Assembly (NCBI RefSeq): GCF_003114815.1
Contig: NZ_BFAZ01000008.1
Span: 124,001-188,000, forward strand
Direction: 5' to 3'
From: Leptospira ellinghausenii
Lineage (GTDB): Bacteria; Spirochaetota; Leptospiria; Leptospirales; Leptospiraceae
Length of the DNA: 64,000 nt
Position numbers and translations under genes: made by a program. Of the stretch, positions 9,832 to 18,739 are shown in pieces; within the stretch, counting starts at the first letter, position 1, and each line of letters starts with the position of its first letter. The notes below the pieces were generated by a model. The model had not been told where the DNA came from and searched no databases. It saw only the letters and a list, made by a program, of their open reading frames with translations.

Positions 9832-10263
9832 TCACCTAACGACAGTTACAGAACATGGTGCATAATGTACAACTCTATCGGAGACACTTCCCATGATGAA
9901 TCTGCCTAAAATTCCATGGCCACGGCTTCCAATCACAATCAAATCTACTTTTTCTTTTTCCGCTAATTTACAAATTTCTTCAGCAGGGTATCCTTCTAAA
10001 ACCACGCGGTTCCATTTCACAGTTGTCTCATCTAAGATTGGATGGATTTTTTCAAATCGTTGTTCCGAGATCCATTTGACTCGATCCTTTCCAGGAGGTG
10101 CAGCATCGTAATAACCAGGGAGTGGTCCAAAATCCTCTATGACTTCTACAACATAACAAATTGCATTACTTGCCTTGGCTAATGCCAATCCAAATTCTAA
10201 GGCCTTTGCTGAACTTGGTGAACCATCAATGGGGATGATCAGTTTTTGTATTAATTTTTCCAT
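9832..10263 (-). CDS. Universal stress protein (UspA family)
   Basis: The 143-residue single-domain protein has the Usp alpha/beta fold signature: N-terminal [17 protein letters not shown], central [11 protein letters not shown], and the ATP-binding G-x2-G-x9-G-S pattern in [17 protein letters not shown], followed by the C-terminal strand [11 protein letters not shown]-binding Usp proteins act in the cytoplasm in stress or energy-limitation responses; the specific role here is not visible. It is a monocistronic minus-strand gene with about 130 bp of leader upstream that contains a 12-bp palindrome, so independent regulation is likely. Confidence 0.93.
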   Translation of the reverse strand: MEKLIQKLIIPIDGSPSSAKALEFGLALAKASNAICYVVEVIEDFGPLPGYYDAAPPGKDRVKWISEQRFEKIHPILDETTVKWNRVVLEGYPAEEICKLAEKEKVDLIVIGSRGHGILGRFIMGSVSDRVVHYAPCSVTVVR

Positions 10264-10310
10264 ACCATAATCCTAGCACGATCTTTGAGGATAAGAAAGT
10301 GAATTTCCTT

Positions 10311-10322
10311 TGATAATTATCA
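10311..10322. promoter_or_regulatory. 12-bp palindrome upstream of usp (possible operator)
   Basis: TGATAATTATCA is a perfect palindrome about 50 bp upstream of the usp ATG, between usp and the ydcV stop. On the minus strand it overlaps TATGAT, a plausible -10 element, although no convincing -35 accompanies it. Its GATAAT half-sites resemble those of Fur-family operators, but AT-rich palindromes also occur by chance at this base composition. Confidence 0.3.
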
Positions 10323-10394
10323 TATTGGTATGTATGTTTCCTTTAGAACCTGAAAATCATATCGCATAGACCATCCACCGAAAAAGGTGTGAAA

Positions 10395-11201
10395 TTATTT
10401 TTTTCGACCATCATCTTCTTTTGTGAGATAATAAGCGACAAGGATGGGAATAGTCGTGACTAAAATCACAAATACAGCTACCACATTGGTCACTGGCCTT
10501 TGTCTTGGACGAATAAACTCAGTTAGCATCCAGATGGGTACGGTTGATTGTTGACCAGCTGTAAATGTTGTTACAATCACTTCATCAAATGACAAAGCAA
10601 AGGATAACATTCCTCCTGCAAGTAATGCAGTTGCAATATTTGGTAGTATCACAAAACGAAATGTTTGCCATGGGTTTGCACCTAAATCCATTGATGCTTC
10701 CACCATAGAATGAGAACTCCTTCGTAATCTAGCAAGAACGTTATTGTAAACGGTTACGATACAAAAGGTAGCATGTGCAATGACAATGGTCCAAGTGCTA
10801 AACGGAATGCCAAATAGAGACATAGCAGATCGAAGGGAAATTCCTGTGACAATGCCTGGGAGAGCAATGGGTAAAATCACAAGAAAGGAAATGATTTCTT
10901 TTCCAAAAAATTGGCTTCGGTATACAGCAAGGCTTGCCAATGTTCCTAGTAGGATCGCAATGAATGTGGAAATGAATGCAACTTGGGAAGAGAGTATTAT
11001 CGCTTCCCAGATATCATTTCGTTCCCATGCTACACCAAACCACTTCGTTGTGAATCCTGGTAGAGGAAATTGAAACGTTTTTTCATCTGTCGAAAATGCA
11101 TACATGATGATGATGAGTATGGGTATATGGATGAAGAAAAAACCGAAGAGTGTTGCCGTTTTTAATCCAATAGATCCTAAGTTCCATTTAGAGCGCATCA
11201 A
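10395..11201 (-). CDS. ydcV: Polyamine ABC transporter permease (YdcV/PotC type)
   Basis: The 268-residue inner-membrane protein has six predicted helices and the permease EAA loop (MVEASMDLGANPWQTFRFVILPNI near residues 170-190), which docks on the ATPase. It is the second permease of a binding-protein-dependent importer, with the PotC/YdcV arrangement of an N-terminal helix followed by a periplasmic loop rich in aromatic residues. The gene overlaps the preceding permease gene by 14 bp and ends the operon ydcS-ydcT-ydcU-ydcV. A weak short hairpin follows its stop but lacks a strong T-tract. Substrate assignment (putrescine or GABA-like) rests on the binding protein and the facing catabolic genes. 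Confidence 0.88.
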   Translation of the reverse strand: MMRSKWNLGSIGLKTATLFGFFFIHIPILIIIMYAFSTDEKTFQFPLPGFTTKWFGVAWERNDIWEAIILSSQVAFISTFIAILLGTLASLAVYRSQFFGKEIISFLVILPIALPGIVTGISLRSAMSLFGIPFSTWTIVIAHATFCIVTVYNNVLARLRRSSHSMVEASMDLGANPWQTFRFVILPNIATALLAGGMLSFALSFDEVIVTTFTAGQQSTVPIWMLTEFIRPRQRPVTNVVAVFVILVTTIPILVAYYLTKEDDGRKK

Positions 11202-12105
11202 ATGCTCCTAATCGTTTAGCAATTGTTAAATACACCATCATAATTACAATGGGAACCACAGAAAATGCAGCAGCAAGTGGAATGTTCCCAGCAGTTCCTT
11301 GGTGGGTGTAAACAGCCATCCCGATAAAATAACTCGAATTCCCGATAATTGTAGGAATGATATAATCACCGAGTGTTAATGAAAATGTAAAAATAGAACC
11401 AGCTACGACACCAGGGAAGGCCAAAGGTAAAATGACTTTGCGAAAGGTTTGTGCCGGTCCTCCTCCTAAATCAGAGGAAGCTTCTAAAAGTGTTTTTGGA
11501 ATTCTTTCTAAAGATGCTTGGATGGGTAAAATCATGTACGGCAACCAGATGTATACGAATACCAAAAACATACCGATATAAGAAAATGATAAGGAAGTGC
11601 CTCCGATCACTGGGATGGACAGTACAACATCTAATAAGTGTAGTAATCCTAGTTGGTCCAAACACCAGGTAAGGATACCTTCTTTGGCCATGATGAGTTT
11701 CCATGAATACACTTTTACAAGGTAACTGGACCATAAAGGCAACATAACACCCAAATACAAAATTGGTTTTAGTTTGGGTCCAGCATTCATTGCCATATAA
11801 TAAGCAATTGGGAACGCAATGATCGCACTCACTACAGTGACAGTGAATGCCATTGTAGTTGTACGGATGATAATATCCCAATTGGTACTCTGACGGAATA
11901 AATCATAATAGGATTCAAATGTGAATTCTCGTTTGATGACACCCGAAAAGGAATCAACAGAGAAAAAACTTTGGATGAGAAGAGTAAACAAAGAACCTAA
12001 ATAAACAACACCAAGCCAAACAAGCAGAGGTGATAATAACAAAAAAAGTGCCAGACTTTTTCTGTAAAATAAAAACGTGATGAATCTATCCATAACATTC
12101 GTCAT
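11188..12105 (-). CDS. ydcU: Polyamine ABC transporter permease (YdcU/PotB type)
   Basis: This 305-residue inner-membrane permease has six predicted helices and the EAA loop LLEASSDLGGGPAQTFRKVI near residues 210-230. The long N-terminal segment with a periplasmic loop before the second helix is usual for PotB/YdcU proteins. It pairs with the downstream permease to form the translocation channel. It lies 10 bp after the ATPase gene and overlaps the next permease gene by 14 bp, as expected for subunits made in fixed ratio. The order S-T-U-V matches the Escherichia coli ydcSTUV operon. Confidence 0.88.
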   Translation of the reverse strand: MTNVMDRFITFLFYRKSLALFLLLSPLLVWLGVVYLGSLFTLLIQSFFSVDSFSGVIKREFTFESYYDLFRQSTNWDIIIRTTTMAFTVTVVSAIIAFPIAYYMAMNAGPKLKPILYLGVMLPLWSSYLVKVYSWKLIMAKEGILTWCLDQLGLLHLLDVVLSIPVIGGTSLSFSYIGMFLVFVYIWLPYMILPIQASLERIPKTLLEASSDLGGGPAQTFRKVILPLAFPGVVAGSIFTFSLTLGDYIIPTIIGNSSYFIGMAVYTHQGTAGNIPLAAAFSVVPIVIMMVYLTIAKRLGAFDAL

Positions 12106-12115
12106 AATGATTCCC

Positions 12116-13141
12116 TTATAACAAATGCATGTCGGAATCTTTCCAACCTACTAAAACTTCTGAACCAACTGCTATATGGTCTGCAGATATTTTTAAGTTT
12201 TGAGTGGAGGCAATGATCCGAGATCCATTAGGAGTTTCAAAATGCATTTTGGATGTTGCACCTGAGTATACTTGGCTTTTTAAAATTGCTTTGAATGTTC
12301 TATATCCAGACGAATGGTTGTCCTCTTTTGCATTTGCAAAAACATGGACTCGTTCCGGGCGAATCATTATCTTACCTTCATGGCCTGTGAGTCGTTTTGT
12401 TTCCTCAACAGATAAAATATTGGAAGTTCCAACAAAGTTGGCAACAAACTCTGTTTTCGGGCGGTTGTACAACTCTTCTGGAGTTGCAATTTGTTCCACC
12501 TTACCTTTATTAAAGACAGCAATTCGATCGGACATTGAAAGTGCTTCTTCTTGGTCGTGGGTCACAAAAATAAATGTGATCCCTACTTCTTTTTGAATGG
12601 CTTTAAGCTCCAACTGCATTTCTTCTCGCAGTTTTAAATCTAGAGCCCCCAATGGTTCATCTAACAACAGTACACCTGGACGATTGATGAGTGCCCTTGC
12701 GAGTGCAATCCGTTGTCTTTGCCCTCCTGATAATTCTGATGGTTTTCGATTTCCCACATCGGGAAGGCGAACCATCGCTAGCATTTCAGAAACTCGTTTA
12801 GAAATTTCGGCACTTGGAAGTTTTTTAATTTTTAATCCATACCCCACATTTTCAGCAACAGACATATGTGGAAACAAGGCATAATCTTGGAAGACAGTAT
12901 TGACATTTCTTTTGTAAGGAGGGATGCCCGTGACATCAACTCCTTCCAAAAGAACCCTTCCTGAACTAGTATCTTGAAAACCCGCCACCATTCGGAGGCA
13001 GGTAGTTTTACCAGACCCAGAAGGGCCTAACATCGAAAAAAACTCACCTTTTTTAATCCCAAAGGAGACATCATCTACCGCTATGAATTGGTCGAATTTC
13101 CTCGTTACATTTTGAAACTCAACATCGTAAACTTGGTCCAT
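12116..13141 (-). CDS. ydcT: Polyamine ABC transporter ATP-binding protein (YdcT/PotA type)
   Basis: The 341-residue ATPase powers import. It has Walker A GPSGSGKTT near residue 40, the Q-loop in VFQDYALFPHM, signature LSGGQRQR, Walker B VLLLDEPLGALD and the H-loop in FVTHDQEEAL. A C-terminal TOBE-type regulatory domain occupies about residues 240-341 (IMIRPERVHVF). This is the standard PotA layout and length. It lies between the binding-protein gene and the two permease genes in one minus-strand operon. It acts at the cytoplasmic face of the inner membrane. Confidence 0.92.
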   Translation of the reverse strand: MDQVYDVEFQNVTRKFDQFIAVDDVSFGIKKGEFFSMLGPSGSGKTTCLRMVAGFQDTSSGRVLLEGVDVTGIPPYKRNVNTVFQDYALFPHMSVAENVGYGLKIKKLPSAEISKRVSEMLAMVRLPDVGNRKPSELSGGQRQRIALARALINRPGVLLLDEPLGALDLKLREEMQLELKAIQKEVGITFIFVTHDQEEALSMSDRIAVFNKGKVEQIATPEELYNRPKTEFVANFVGTSNILSVEETKRLTGHEGKIMIRPERVHVFANAKEDNHSSGYRTFKAILKSQVYSGATSKMHFETPNGSRIIASTQNLKISADHIAVGSEVLVGWKDSDMHLL

Positions 13142-13176
13142 TCTATCTCCTTTAGAACTCTTATGATGTTAGGATT

Positions 13177-14346
13177 TTATTTACTTCCAATAATGGAAAT
13201 ATAATCTTCTGCCCATTTTTTATAAGGCACACATTTTCTTCCACCGGAACAATCTTCTTTTGGAGTTCTCCAGAAAGAGATTTTTTCAAAGTTGTTGAAT
13301 CCATTCACTGCACAACCTGTATCTCCGAGTAAAGCATTTCCTTTACAAGCAGCAGGAACAGAAGGAACAGATCCAAACCAAGATGCTAAATCACCTTGCA
13401 CTTTTGGAGAAAGAGAATGTTCCATCCATTTATAAGCACAGTTTACGTGTTTAGAATCTTTGTGTAACATTGTACTATCTGCCCAACCAGTAGCTCCTTC
13501 CACAGGAACGATGGATGATACAGGTTGTTTTTCACTCACTAGTAAATTTACTTGGAATGGCCATGTTGAAGAAGCAACTAAACCTTCTTTTTTGAAATCG
13601 TCAACTTGGACCATTGCATCATGCCAATATTTTGGAACGAGTTGTCTTTGTTTTTTTAATAACTCAATGACAGCCGTATATTGTTTTTCATCCAATTCGT
13701 AAGGGTCTTGGATTCCAAGTTCTGGTTTTGCTACTTTTAAGTAAAGGGCAGCATCAGCGATGTAGATTGGACCATCAAAAGCTTGCACTCTACCTTTATT
13801 AGATTTTCCGTCTGGTAAAACTTGTTCTTCAAATACAACGTTCCAACTTGTTGGAGCTTTTTTAAAAACTTTTGTGTTGTACATAAGTACGTTTGGTCCC
13901 CATTGGTAAGGAACTCCAAAATGTTTACCATCAACAGTATGCCAAGGAGCATTTTGTAAACGAGAGTCTACGTTTTTCCAACTTGGGATCAAATCAATGT
14001 TAATCTCTTGGACTTTTCCACCTGCAACTAATCGAAGTGATGCGTCACCTGAAGCAGTTACTAAGTCAAATCCTCCCTCATTCATAAGTGCTACCATCTC
14101 ATCAGATGTAGCGGCAGTTTTTACATTTACTTTACAGCCTGTATTTTTTTCAAATTCAGTGACCCAGTCATATCCTTTGTCTGTTTCACCACGTTCAATG
14201 TAACCTGGCCAAGCAACGATGGAAACTTCTCCCTCGCCTTGTCCAATTTCTGAAACCTTTGTTTCTTTTTTACCGCAGGTTACCGCAAAAGCGATCGAAA
14301 GAACTGCTGTAAAAAAAACCACTCGTTTGTATGAATCGAATTTCAT
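13177..14346 (-). CDS. ydcS: Polyamine-type ABC transporter substrate-binding lipoprotein (YdcS-like)
   Basis: The 389-residue protein starts with a lipoprotein signal ending FAVTC, so Cys25 is the likely lipid anchor. Mature motifs match E. coli YdcS closely: IVAWPGYIERGETDKGYDW, CKVNVKTAATSDEMV, FDLVTASGDASLRL, and PYQWGPNVLMYNTK. YdcS belongs to the PotD/PotF family, and its E. coli operon also carries patD (ydcW). A moonlighting polyhydroxybutyrate synthase activity has been reported for E. coli YdcS. AGGAG lies upstream of the ATG. The promoter region is shared with the divergent gabD operon; TTGCTT and TATCTA 16 bp apart form a possible promoter. Confidence 0.9.
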   Translation of the reverse strand: MKFDSYKRVVFFTAVLSIAFAVTCGKKETKVSEIGQGEGEVSIVAWPGYIERGETDKGYDWVTEFEKNTGCKVNVKTAATSDEMVALMNEGGFDLVTASGDASLRLVAGGKVQEINIDLIPSWKNVDSRLQNAPWHTVDGKHFGVPYQWGPNVLMYNTKVFKKAPTSWNVVFEEQVLPDGKSNKGRVQAFDGPIYIADAALYLKVAKPELGIQDPYELDEKQYTAVIELLKKQRQLVPKYWHDAMVQVDDFKKEGLVASSTWPFQVNLLVSEKQPVSSIVPVEGATGWADSTMLHKDSKHVNCAYKWMEHSLSPKVQGDLASWFGSVPSVPAACKGNALLGDTGCAVNGFNNFEKISFWRTPKEDCSGGRKCVPYKKWAEDYISIIGSK

Positions 14347-14484
14347 AAACCTATGTGCTCCTGGTTTTACTTATGTCAGGCATTAGATACCAAAAATTCA
14401 AAATTAAGCAACCAATTCTGAAGTTTTCAAAAAAAAGGTAGGAATTTTTATGAGGCACGGTTTCTGTGAAAGCGTAGGTTGGCT

Positions 14485-15942
14485 ATGAAATACATCAAAG
14501 ACAAAGACCTTTTTCGCCAGGAAAATTTCATTGGTGGGGTGTGGTGCCCTGCTGAAAATAAAAAAGAAATATTAGTACATAACCCTGCCACAGGGGAAAC
14601 CATCGGGAATATCCCGCATGCAACAGAAAAGGACACGCTCCTTGCAATCCGTTCAGCAAAAGATGCGTTTGCAGATTGGAAATCGAGACCTGCCAAAGAA
14701 CGCGCAGGAATCCTCCGCAAATGGTTCCAACTCATGATGGACCACCAAGAAGACTTAGCTCTCATCATGACACAAGAACAAGGAAAACCTTTAACGGAAG
14801 CTAGGGGAGAAATAGCATATGCGGCTTCCTATATTGAATGGTTCGGTGAAGAAGCAAAACGTTCTTATGGAGATGTGATCCCATCACATAGAAAAGATAC
14901 AAGGATTCTTGTACTCAAAGAACCCATCGGAGTTGTGGGAACCATCACTCCTTGGAATTTTCCAGCGGCAATGCTTGCAAGGAAAGTCGCTCCAGCTCTA
15001 GCCGCAGGTTGCACGGTTGTCTCAAAACCATCTGAACTCACTCCCTATTCAGCTCTTGCAATGGCAGTACTTGCAGAACGAGCAGGACTCCCAAAAGGAG
15101 TTTGGAATGTGTTAGTTGGGGATCCAATCCTCATTGGCAAAACGATTTTAGAAAGTAAAGAGGTTCGCAAACTTAGTTTTACTGGATCCACAAAAACAGG
15201 GATTTATTTGATGGAAAAATCGGCCGCCACATTAAAAAAACTCTCACTTGAGTTAGGTGGGAATGCTCCATTCATCGTATTTGAAGATGCAGACTTAGAC
15301 GAAGCTGTAAAAGGTGCTATGTTATCCAAATATAGAAACACAGGACAAACTTGTGTTTGTGTGAATCGTTTTTTAGTACATTCATCTGTTGCAGAAACCT
15401 TTTCCAAAAAACTTGCTGAACAAACAAAAGAGTTGGTTGTAGCCAACGGAATGGAACCCAATGCAAGCCAAGGCCCCCTCATCAATGAAGCCGCTGTGGA
15501 AAAAGTAAAAAATCATATCCAAGACGCAGTCAACAAAGGAGCAAAAGTTTTAATTGGAGGGAACACACACCAATTAGGCGGAAACTTCTTTGAGCCGACC
15601 GTTTTGTATCCTGTGAACTCTTCTATGATGGTGACAAAGGAAGAAACCTTTGGACCAGTTTCTTGTATCCAAACCTTCCAAACAGAGGAAGAAGCCATTA
15701 AACTCGCAAATGATACCGACTTTGGCCTCGCATCCTATTTTTACACCAAAGACATGGCTCGTATTTTTAGAGTCGCCGAACAGCTAGAATATGGAATGGT
15801 AGGCATTAACGAAGGGATCATTTCTTCAGAACAAGTCCCATTTGGGGGAGTCAAATTTTCAGGGATGGGACGAGAGGGCTCCAAATACGGTCTCGATGAT
15901 TATACAGTAACCAAATATCTCTGCCTCGGAGGAATCAAATGA
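14485..15942 (+). CDS. gabD: NAD(P)-dependent succinate-semialdehyde dehydrogenase
   Basis: GabD oxidises succinate semialdehyde to succinate, the last step of GABA breakdown. The 485-residue enzyme has the aldehyde dehydrogenase core: IGVVGTITPWNFPAAM, catalytic Glu in LELGGNAPF, catalytic Cys in GQTCVCVNR, and the GGVKFSGMGREGSKYG C-terminal motif typical of GabD-like enzymes. ATG at 14485 is preferred to the in-frame TTG at 14479, which would lie almost on top of the AGG element. The gene opens a plus-strand operon; gabT overlaps its end by 4 bp. Confidence 0.93.
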   Translation: MKYIKDKDLFRQENFIGGVWCPAENKKEILVHNPATGETIGNIPHATEKDTLLAIRSAKDAFADWKSRPAKERAGILRKWFQLMMDHQEDLALIMTQEQGKPLTEARGEIAYAASYIEWFGEEAKRSYGDVIPSHRKDTRILVLKEPIGVVGTITPWNFPAAMLARKVAPALAAGCTVVSKPSELTPYSALAMAVLAERAGLPKGVWNVLVGDPILIGKTILESKEVRKLSFTGSTKTGIYLMEKSAATLKKLSLELGGNAPFIVFEDADLDEAVKGAMLSKYRNTGQTCVCVNRFLVHSSVAETFSKKLAEQTKELVVANGMEPNASQGPLINEAAVEKVKNHIQDAVNKGAKVLIGGNTHQLGGNFFEPTVLYPVNSSMMVTKEETFGPVSCIQTFQTEEEAIKLANDTDFGLASYFYTKDMARIFRVAEQLEYGMVGINEGIISSEQVPFGGVKFSGMGREGSKYGLDDYTVTKYLCLGGIK

Positions 15943-17228
15943 CGGGCAATCAAAAACAAACAAACAAAACTCTATGGGAAAGAAGATTAAAAAACGTTCC
16001 ACGTGGAGTGACTACCGCCTACCCTGTGTTTGCTGAAAAAGCAAAAAATGCAGAAATTTGGGATATTGAAGGAAAACGCTTCATTGATTTTGGTGGTGGG
16101 ATTGGTGTTCAAAACACAGGGCATTGCCATCCAAAAGTGGTGGCTGCCATCCACAAACAAGTGGACCAGGTGCTCCACACTGCATTTCAAATTATGCCCT
16201 ACGAACCCTATATCGATCTTTGTGAAAAACTAAATGCAAAAGCTCCGATTGATGGTGAAGCTAAAACGATTTTGTTTTCATCTGGTGCTGAGGCATTAGA
16301 AAATGCAGTGAAAATTGCAAGAGCCGCCACAGGAAGACCCGGGATCATTAGTTTTCTCGGTGGATTTCATGGTAGAACAATGATGGCTCTTGCCTTAACA
16401 GGAAAGGTGATACCTTACAAAAAAGGATTCGGACCTTTCTCGAGTGATGTGTACCACATTCCATTTCCCATGGAATACCATGGTGTCACAGAAGACGATT
16501 CCATCAAAGCCCTAAACAATTTATTCAAAGCAGACATTGACCCAACTCGTGTGGCAGCTATTGCCATCGAACCGGTGCAAGGTGAAGGTGGATTTTACAT
16601 TGCGTCTCCTAGTTTTTTAAAAAAATTAAGGGCCATTTGTGATGAACATGGAATTTTACTCATCGCCGATGAAGTGCAGTCCGGTTTTGCAAGAACAGGA
16701 AAACTTTTTGCCATCGAACATTCGGGTGTCAAACCAGACCTCATCACAACTGCAAAATCCCTTGCTGCGGGAATGCCACTTTCTGCTGTGATCGGAAAAA
16801 CATCCATTATGGATTCTGTAGAACCAGGCGGACTTGGAGGAACCTATGCGGGAAACCCAGTCGCTTGTGCTGCAGGGATTGCCGTTATGGATCTCATCGA
16901 AGAAGAAGGAATTTTAGAAAAATCAACACAATTAGGAACCATGTTAGTGAAGGAACTAAACGAGATCAAAAAATCCAACACAAACATTGGCGAAATACGC
17001 GGGTTTGGTGGGATGGTTGCCTTTGAACTCGTTGAAAACGGTGATGCCAATAAACCTTCTGCTGATATGGCAAAAAAATTAACAACAAAAGCCTTAGAAC
17101 ATGGTCTTGTTTTACTTTCTTGTGGTGTGTATGGAAATGTAATCCGAATTTTAGTTCCTATCACAGCGGAAGAATCAGTCGTGAAAGAAGGTCTAAATAT
17201 CATAGCAAAATCGTTAAAGGAAATCTAA
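15939..17228 (+). CDS. gabT: 4-aminobutyrate aminotransferase
   Basis: The 429-residue class III PLP transaminase carries NTGHCHPKVV, the FSSGAEALENAVK cofactor-phosphate segment, LLIADEVQSGFARTG, the PLP lysine in TTAKSLAAG, and GGTYAGNPVACAA. These fit GabT, which converts GABA and 2-oxoglutarate to succinate semialdehyde and glutamate. Close relatives act on putrescine or 5-aminovalerate. That matters here because no separate putrescine transaminase gene is adjacent. The ATG overlaps the gabD stop (ATGA at 15939-15942), and patD starts 8 bp after its stop. Confidence 0.9.
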   Translation: MTGNQKQTNKTLWERRLKNVPRGVTTAYPVFAEKAKNAEIWDIEGKRFIDFGGGIGVQNTGHCHPKVVAAIHKQVDQVLHTAFQIMPYEPYIDLCEKLNAKAPIDGEAKTILFSSGAEALENAVKIARAATGRPGIISFLGGFHGRTMMALALTGKVIPYKKGFGPFSSDVYHIPFPMEYHGVTEDDSIKALNNLFKADIDPTRVAAIAIEPVQGEGGFYIASPSFLKKLRAICDEHGILLIADEVQSGFARTGKLFAIEHSGVKPDLITTAKSLAAGMPLSAVIGKTSIMDSVEPGGLGGTYAGNPVACAAGIAVMDLIEEEGILEKSTQLGTMLVKELNEIKKSNTNIGEIRGFGGMVAFELVENGDANKPSADMAKKLTTKALEHGLVLLSCGVYGNVIRILVPITAEESVVKEGLNIIAKSLKEI

Positions 17229-17235
17229 CCTAGGT

Positions 17236-18681
17236 ATGAAACAGTATAAACTTTGGATCGATGGGAAATGGGCAAATTCTACTGGTGGAAAACCGATGGA
17301 CATCGAATACCCAGCCACTGGAAAAAAAATTGCAACAGTATTAGATGCAAGTGCAGCCGATGTAGACAAAGCAGCAAAAGCTGCTCATAAAGCCTTTTAT
17401 GATGGTAGATGGTCTGGACTCACACCAAGTGAACGTTCCAAAGCCATTTGGAAATTGGCTGACCTTTTGGAAGAAAAAACAAAAGAGTTTGCAAAATGGG
17501 AATCCCTCAATGCAGGAAAACCATACAAAAACTTAAGTTTGGCGGGAGACATTCCTTTTGCCATTGATAACATTCGTTTTTTTGCAACTGCAGCACGAGA
17601 TGTTCATGGTAGCCGTGCGAATGAATACCAACCTGGTTACACTTCCATCTTACGTAGAGAACCAGTAGGTGTTGTCGGTCAAATTGCTCCTTGGAATTAC
17701 CCACTTCTTATGGCCGTTTGGAAGTTTGGACCAGCTCTTGCTGCAGGTTGTACAATTATCTTAAAACCGGCACCTGGAACTCCAATCACCACACTCATGT
17801 TAGCCGAGTTAACTAAAAAAGCTGGGATTCCTGATGGTGTCTTTAATGTTGTCACTGGTGGTAATGCCACTGGCCAAGCCATCGTGGACCACCCTCTTGT
17901 TCGTATGGTATCTCTTACTGGATCGACTGGCACAGGAAAAAATATCATGAAGTCGGCTTCAGATTCTTTAAAACGAGTGCATTTAGAACTTGGTGGTAAA
18001 GCACCACTGGTTGTGTTTGATGATGTGGATGTGAATCTTTTTGCACAGAAAGCGGCCTTCGGTGCCACATGTAATTCTGGCCAAGACTGTACGGCAGCAA
18101 CAAGAATCATCGTTCCCAAAACACTCCAAAAAAAGATCACCGATGCAGTCGTAGATGCAATGAAATCAGTGAAAGTAGGAGATCCATTCAACGATAAAAC
18201 AGAAATGGGACCACTCATCTCTCTTATCCATAGAGAACGTGTGATGGGATTTATGGATAGGGCGAAAAAACAAGGTGCGAAAATCCTAACAGGTGGTGGG
18301 ATTCCCAAAGGTTTGGAGAAAGGATACTTTTTTGAGCCAACGGTAATAACAGATGTTAAACAAAACTTTGATATCGTACAAAATGAAATTTTTGGACCAG
18401 TCCTTACCATCCAATCCTATGACAAAGAAGAAGAAGCAGTAAAACTTGCCAATGATGTCAATTATGGCCTTGCTTCTTCGATTTGGACAAAAGATGTAGC
18501 GCGCGCTATGCGAGTTGCAAAACAATTAGAGTTTGGAACAGTATGGGTGAATGACCACTTACCTCTTGCATCTGAAACACCACATGGTGGTTTCAAACAA
18601 TCAGGATTTGGTAAAGATCTTTCGATTGAATCGGTTGGTGATTACCTCATCACAAAACATGTGATGGTAGGAGGAGTCTAA
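17236..18681 (+). CDS. patD: Gamma-aminobutyraldehyde dehydrogenase (PatD/YdcW type)
   Basis: This 481-residue aldehyde dehydrogenase carries GVVGQIAPWNYPL, catalytic Glu in LELGGKAPL, and the active-site motif NSGQDCTAATR, where QDCTA is characteristic of PatD/YdcW rather than GabD. It ends in a HVMVGG-type tail like its homologues. PatD oxidises 4-aminobutanal, formed from putrescine, to GABA. It is therefore the step before GabT, while GabD is the step after. In E. coli the gene ends the ydcSTUV operon; here it has moved to the facing gab operon. A hairpin follows 22 bp after its stop. Confidence 0.88.
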   Translation: MKQYKLWIDGKWANSTGGKPMDIEYPATGKKIATVLDASAADVDKAAKAAHKAFYDGRWSGLTPSERSKAIWKLADLLEEKTKEFAKWESLNAGKPYKNLSLAGDIPFAIDNIRFFATAARDVHGSRANEYQPGYTSILRREPVGVVGQIAPWNYPLLMAVWKFGPALAAGCTIILKPAPGTPITTLMLAELTKKAGIPDGVFNVVTGGNATGQAIVDHPLVRMVSLTGSTGTGKNIMKSASDSLKRVHLELGGKAPLVVFDDVDVNLFAQKAAFGATCNSGQDCTAATRIIVPKTLQKKITDAVVDAMKSVKVGDPFNDKTEMGPLISLIHRERVMGFMDRAKKQGAKILTGGGIPKGLEKGYFFEPTVITDVKQNFDIVQNEIFGPVLTIQSYDKEEEAVKLANDVNYGLASSIWTKDVARAMRVAKQLEFGTVWVNDHLPLASETPHGGFKQSGFGKDLSIESVGDYLITKHVMVGGV

Positions 18682-18702
18682 AAACTCATTTACGAAAGAT
18701 AA

Positions 18703-18739
18703 TTCTTTGGATGTCTAATAGATTATGGCATCCAAAGAA
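18703..18739 (+). terminator. 11-bp hairpin after patD
   Basis: TTCTTTGGATG (18703-18713) pairs exactly with CATCCAAAGAA (18729-18739) across a 15-base loop. It begins 22 bp after the patD stop. The run after it is A-rich then pyrimidine-rich rather than a clean T-tract, so termination is plausible but not certain. The loop contains the ATG of the decayed DUF389 gene. Confidence 0.45.

Noticed and set aside
10370..10394. Terminator after ydcV
   Set aside because: Only a four-base stem (CACC/GGTG) is visible, too weak to call.
11471..11881. 136-residue minus-strand frame inside ydcU
   Set aside because: It runs in another frame of the permease gene, which has six helices and an EAA loop.
17697..18410. 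237-residue minus-strand reading frame opposite patD
   Set aside because: The patD frame has full aldehyde dehydrogenase motifs; the reverse frame has no family similarity and is the usual shadow of a strongly coding region.
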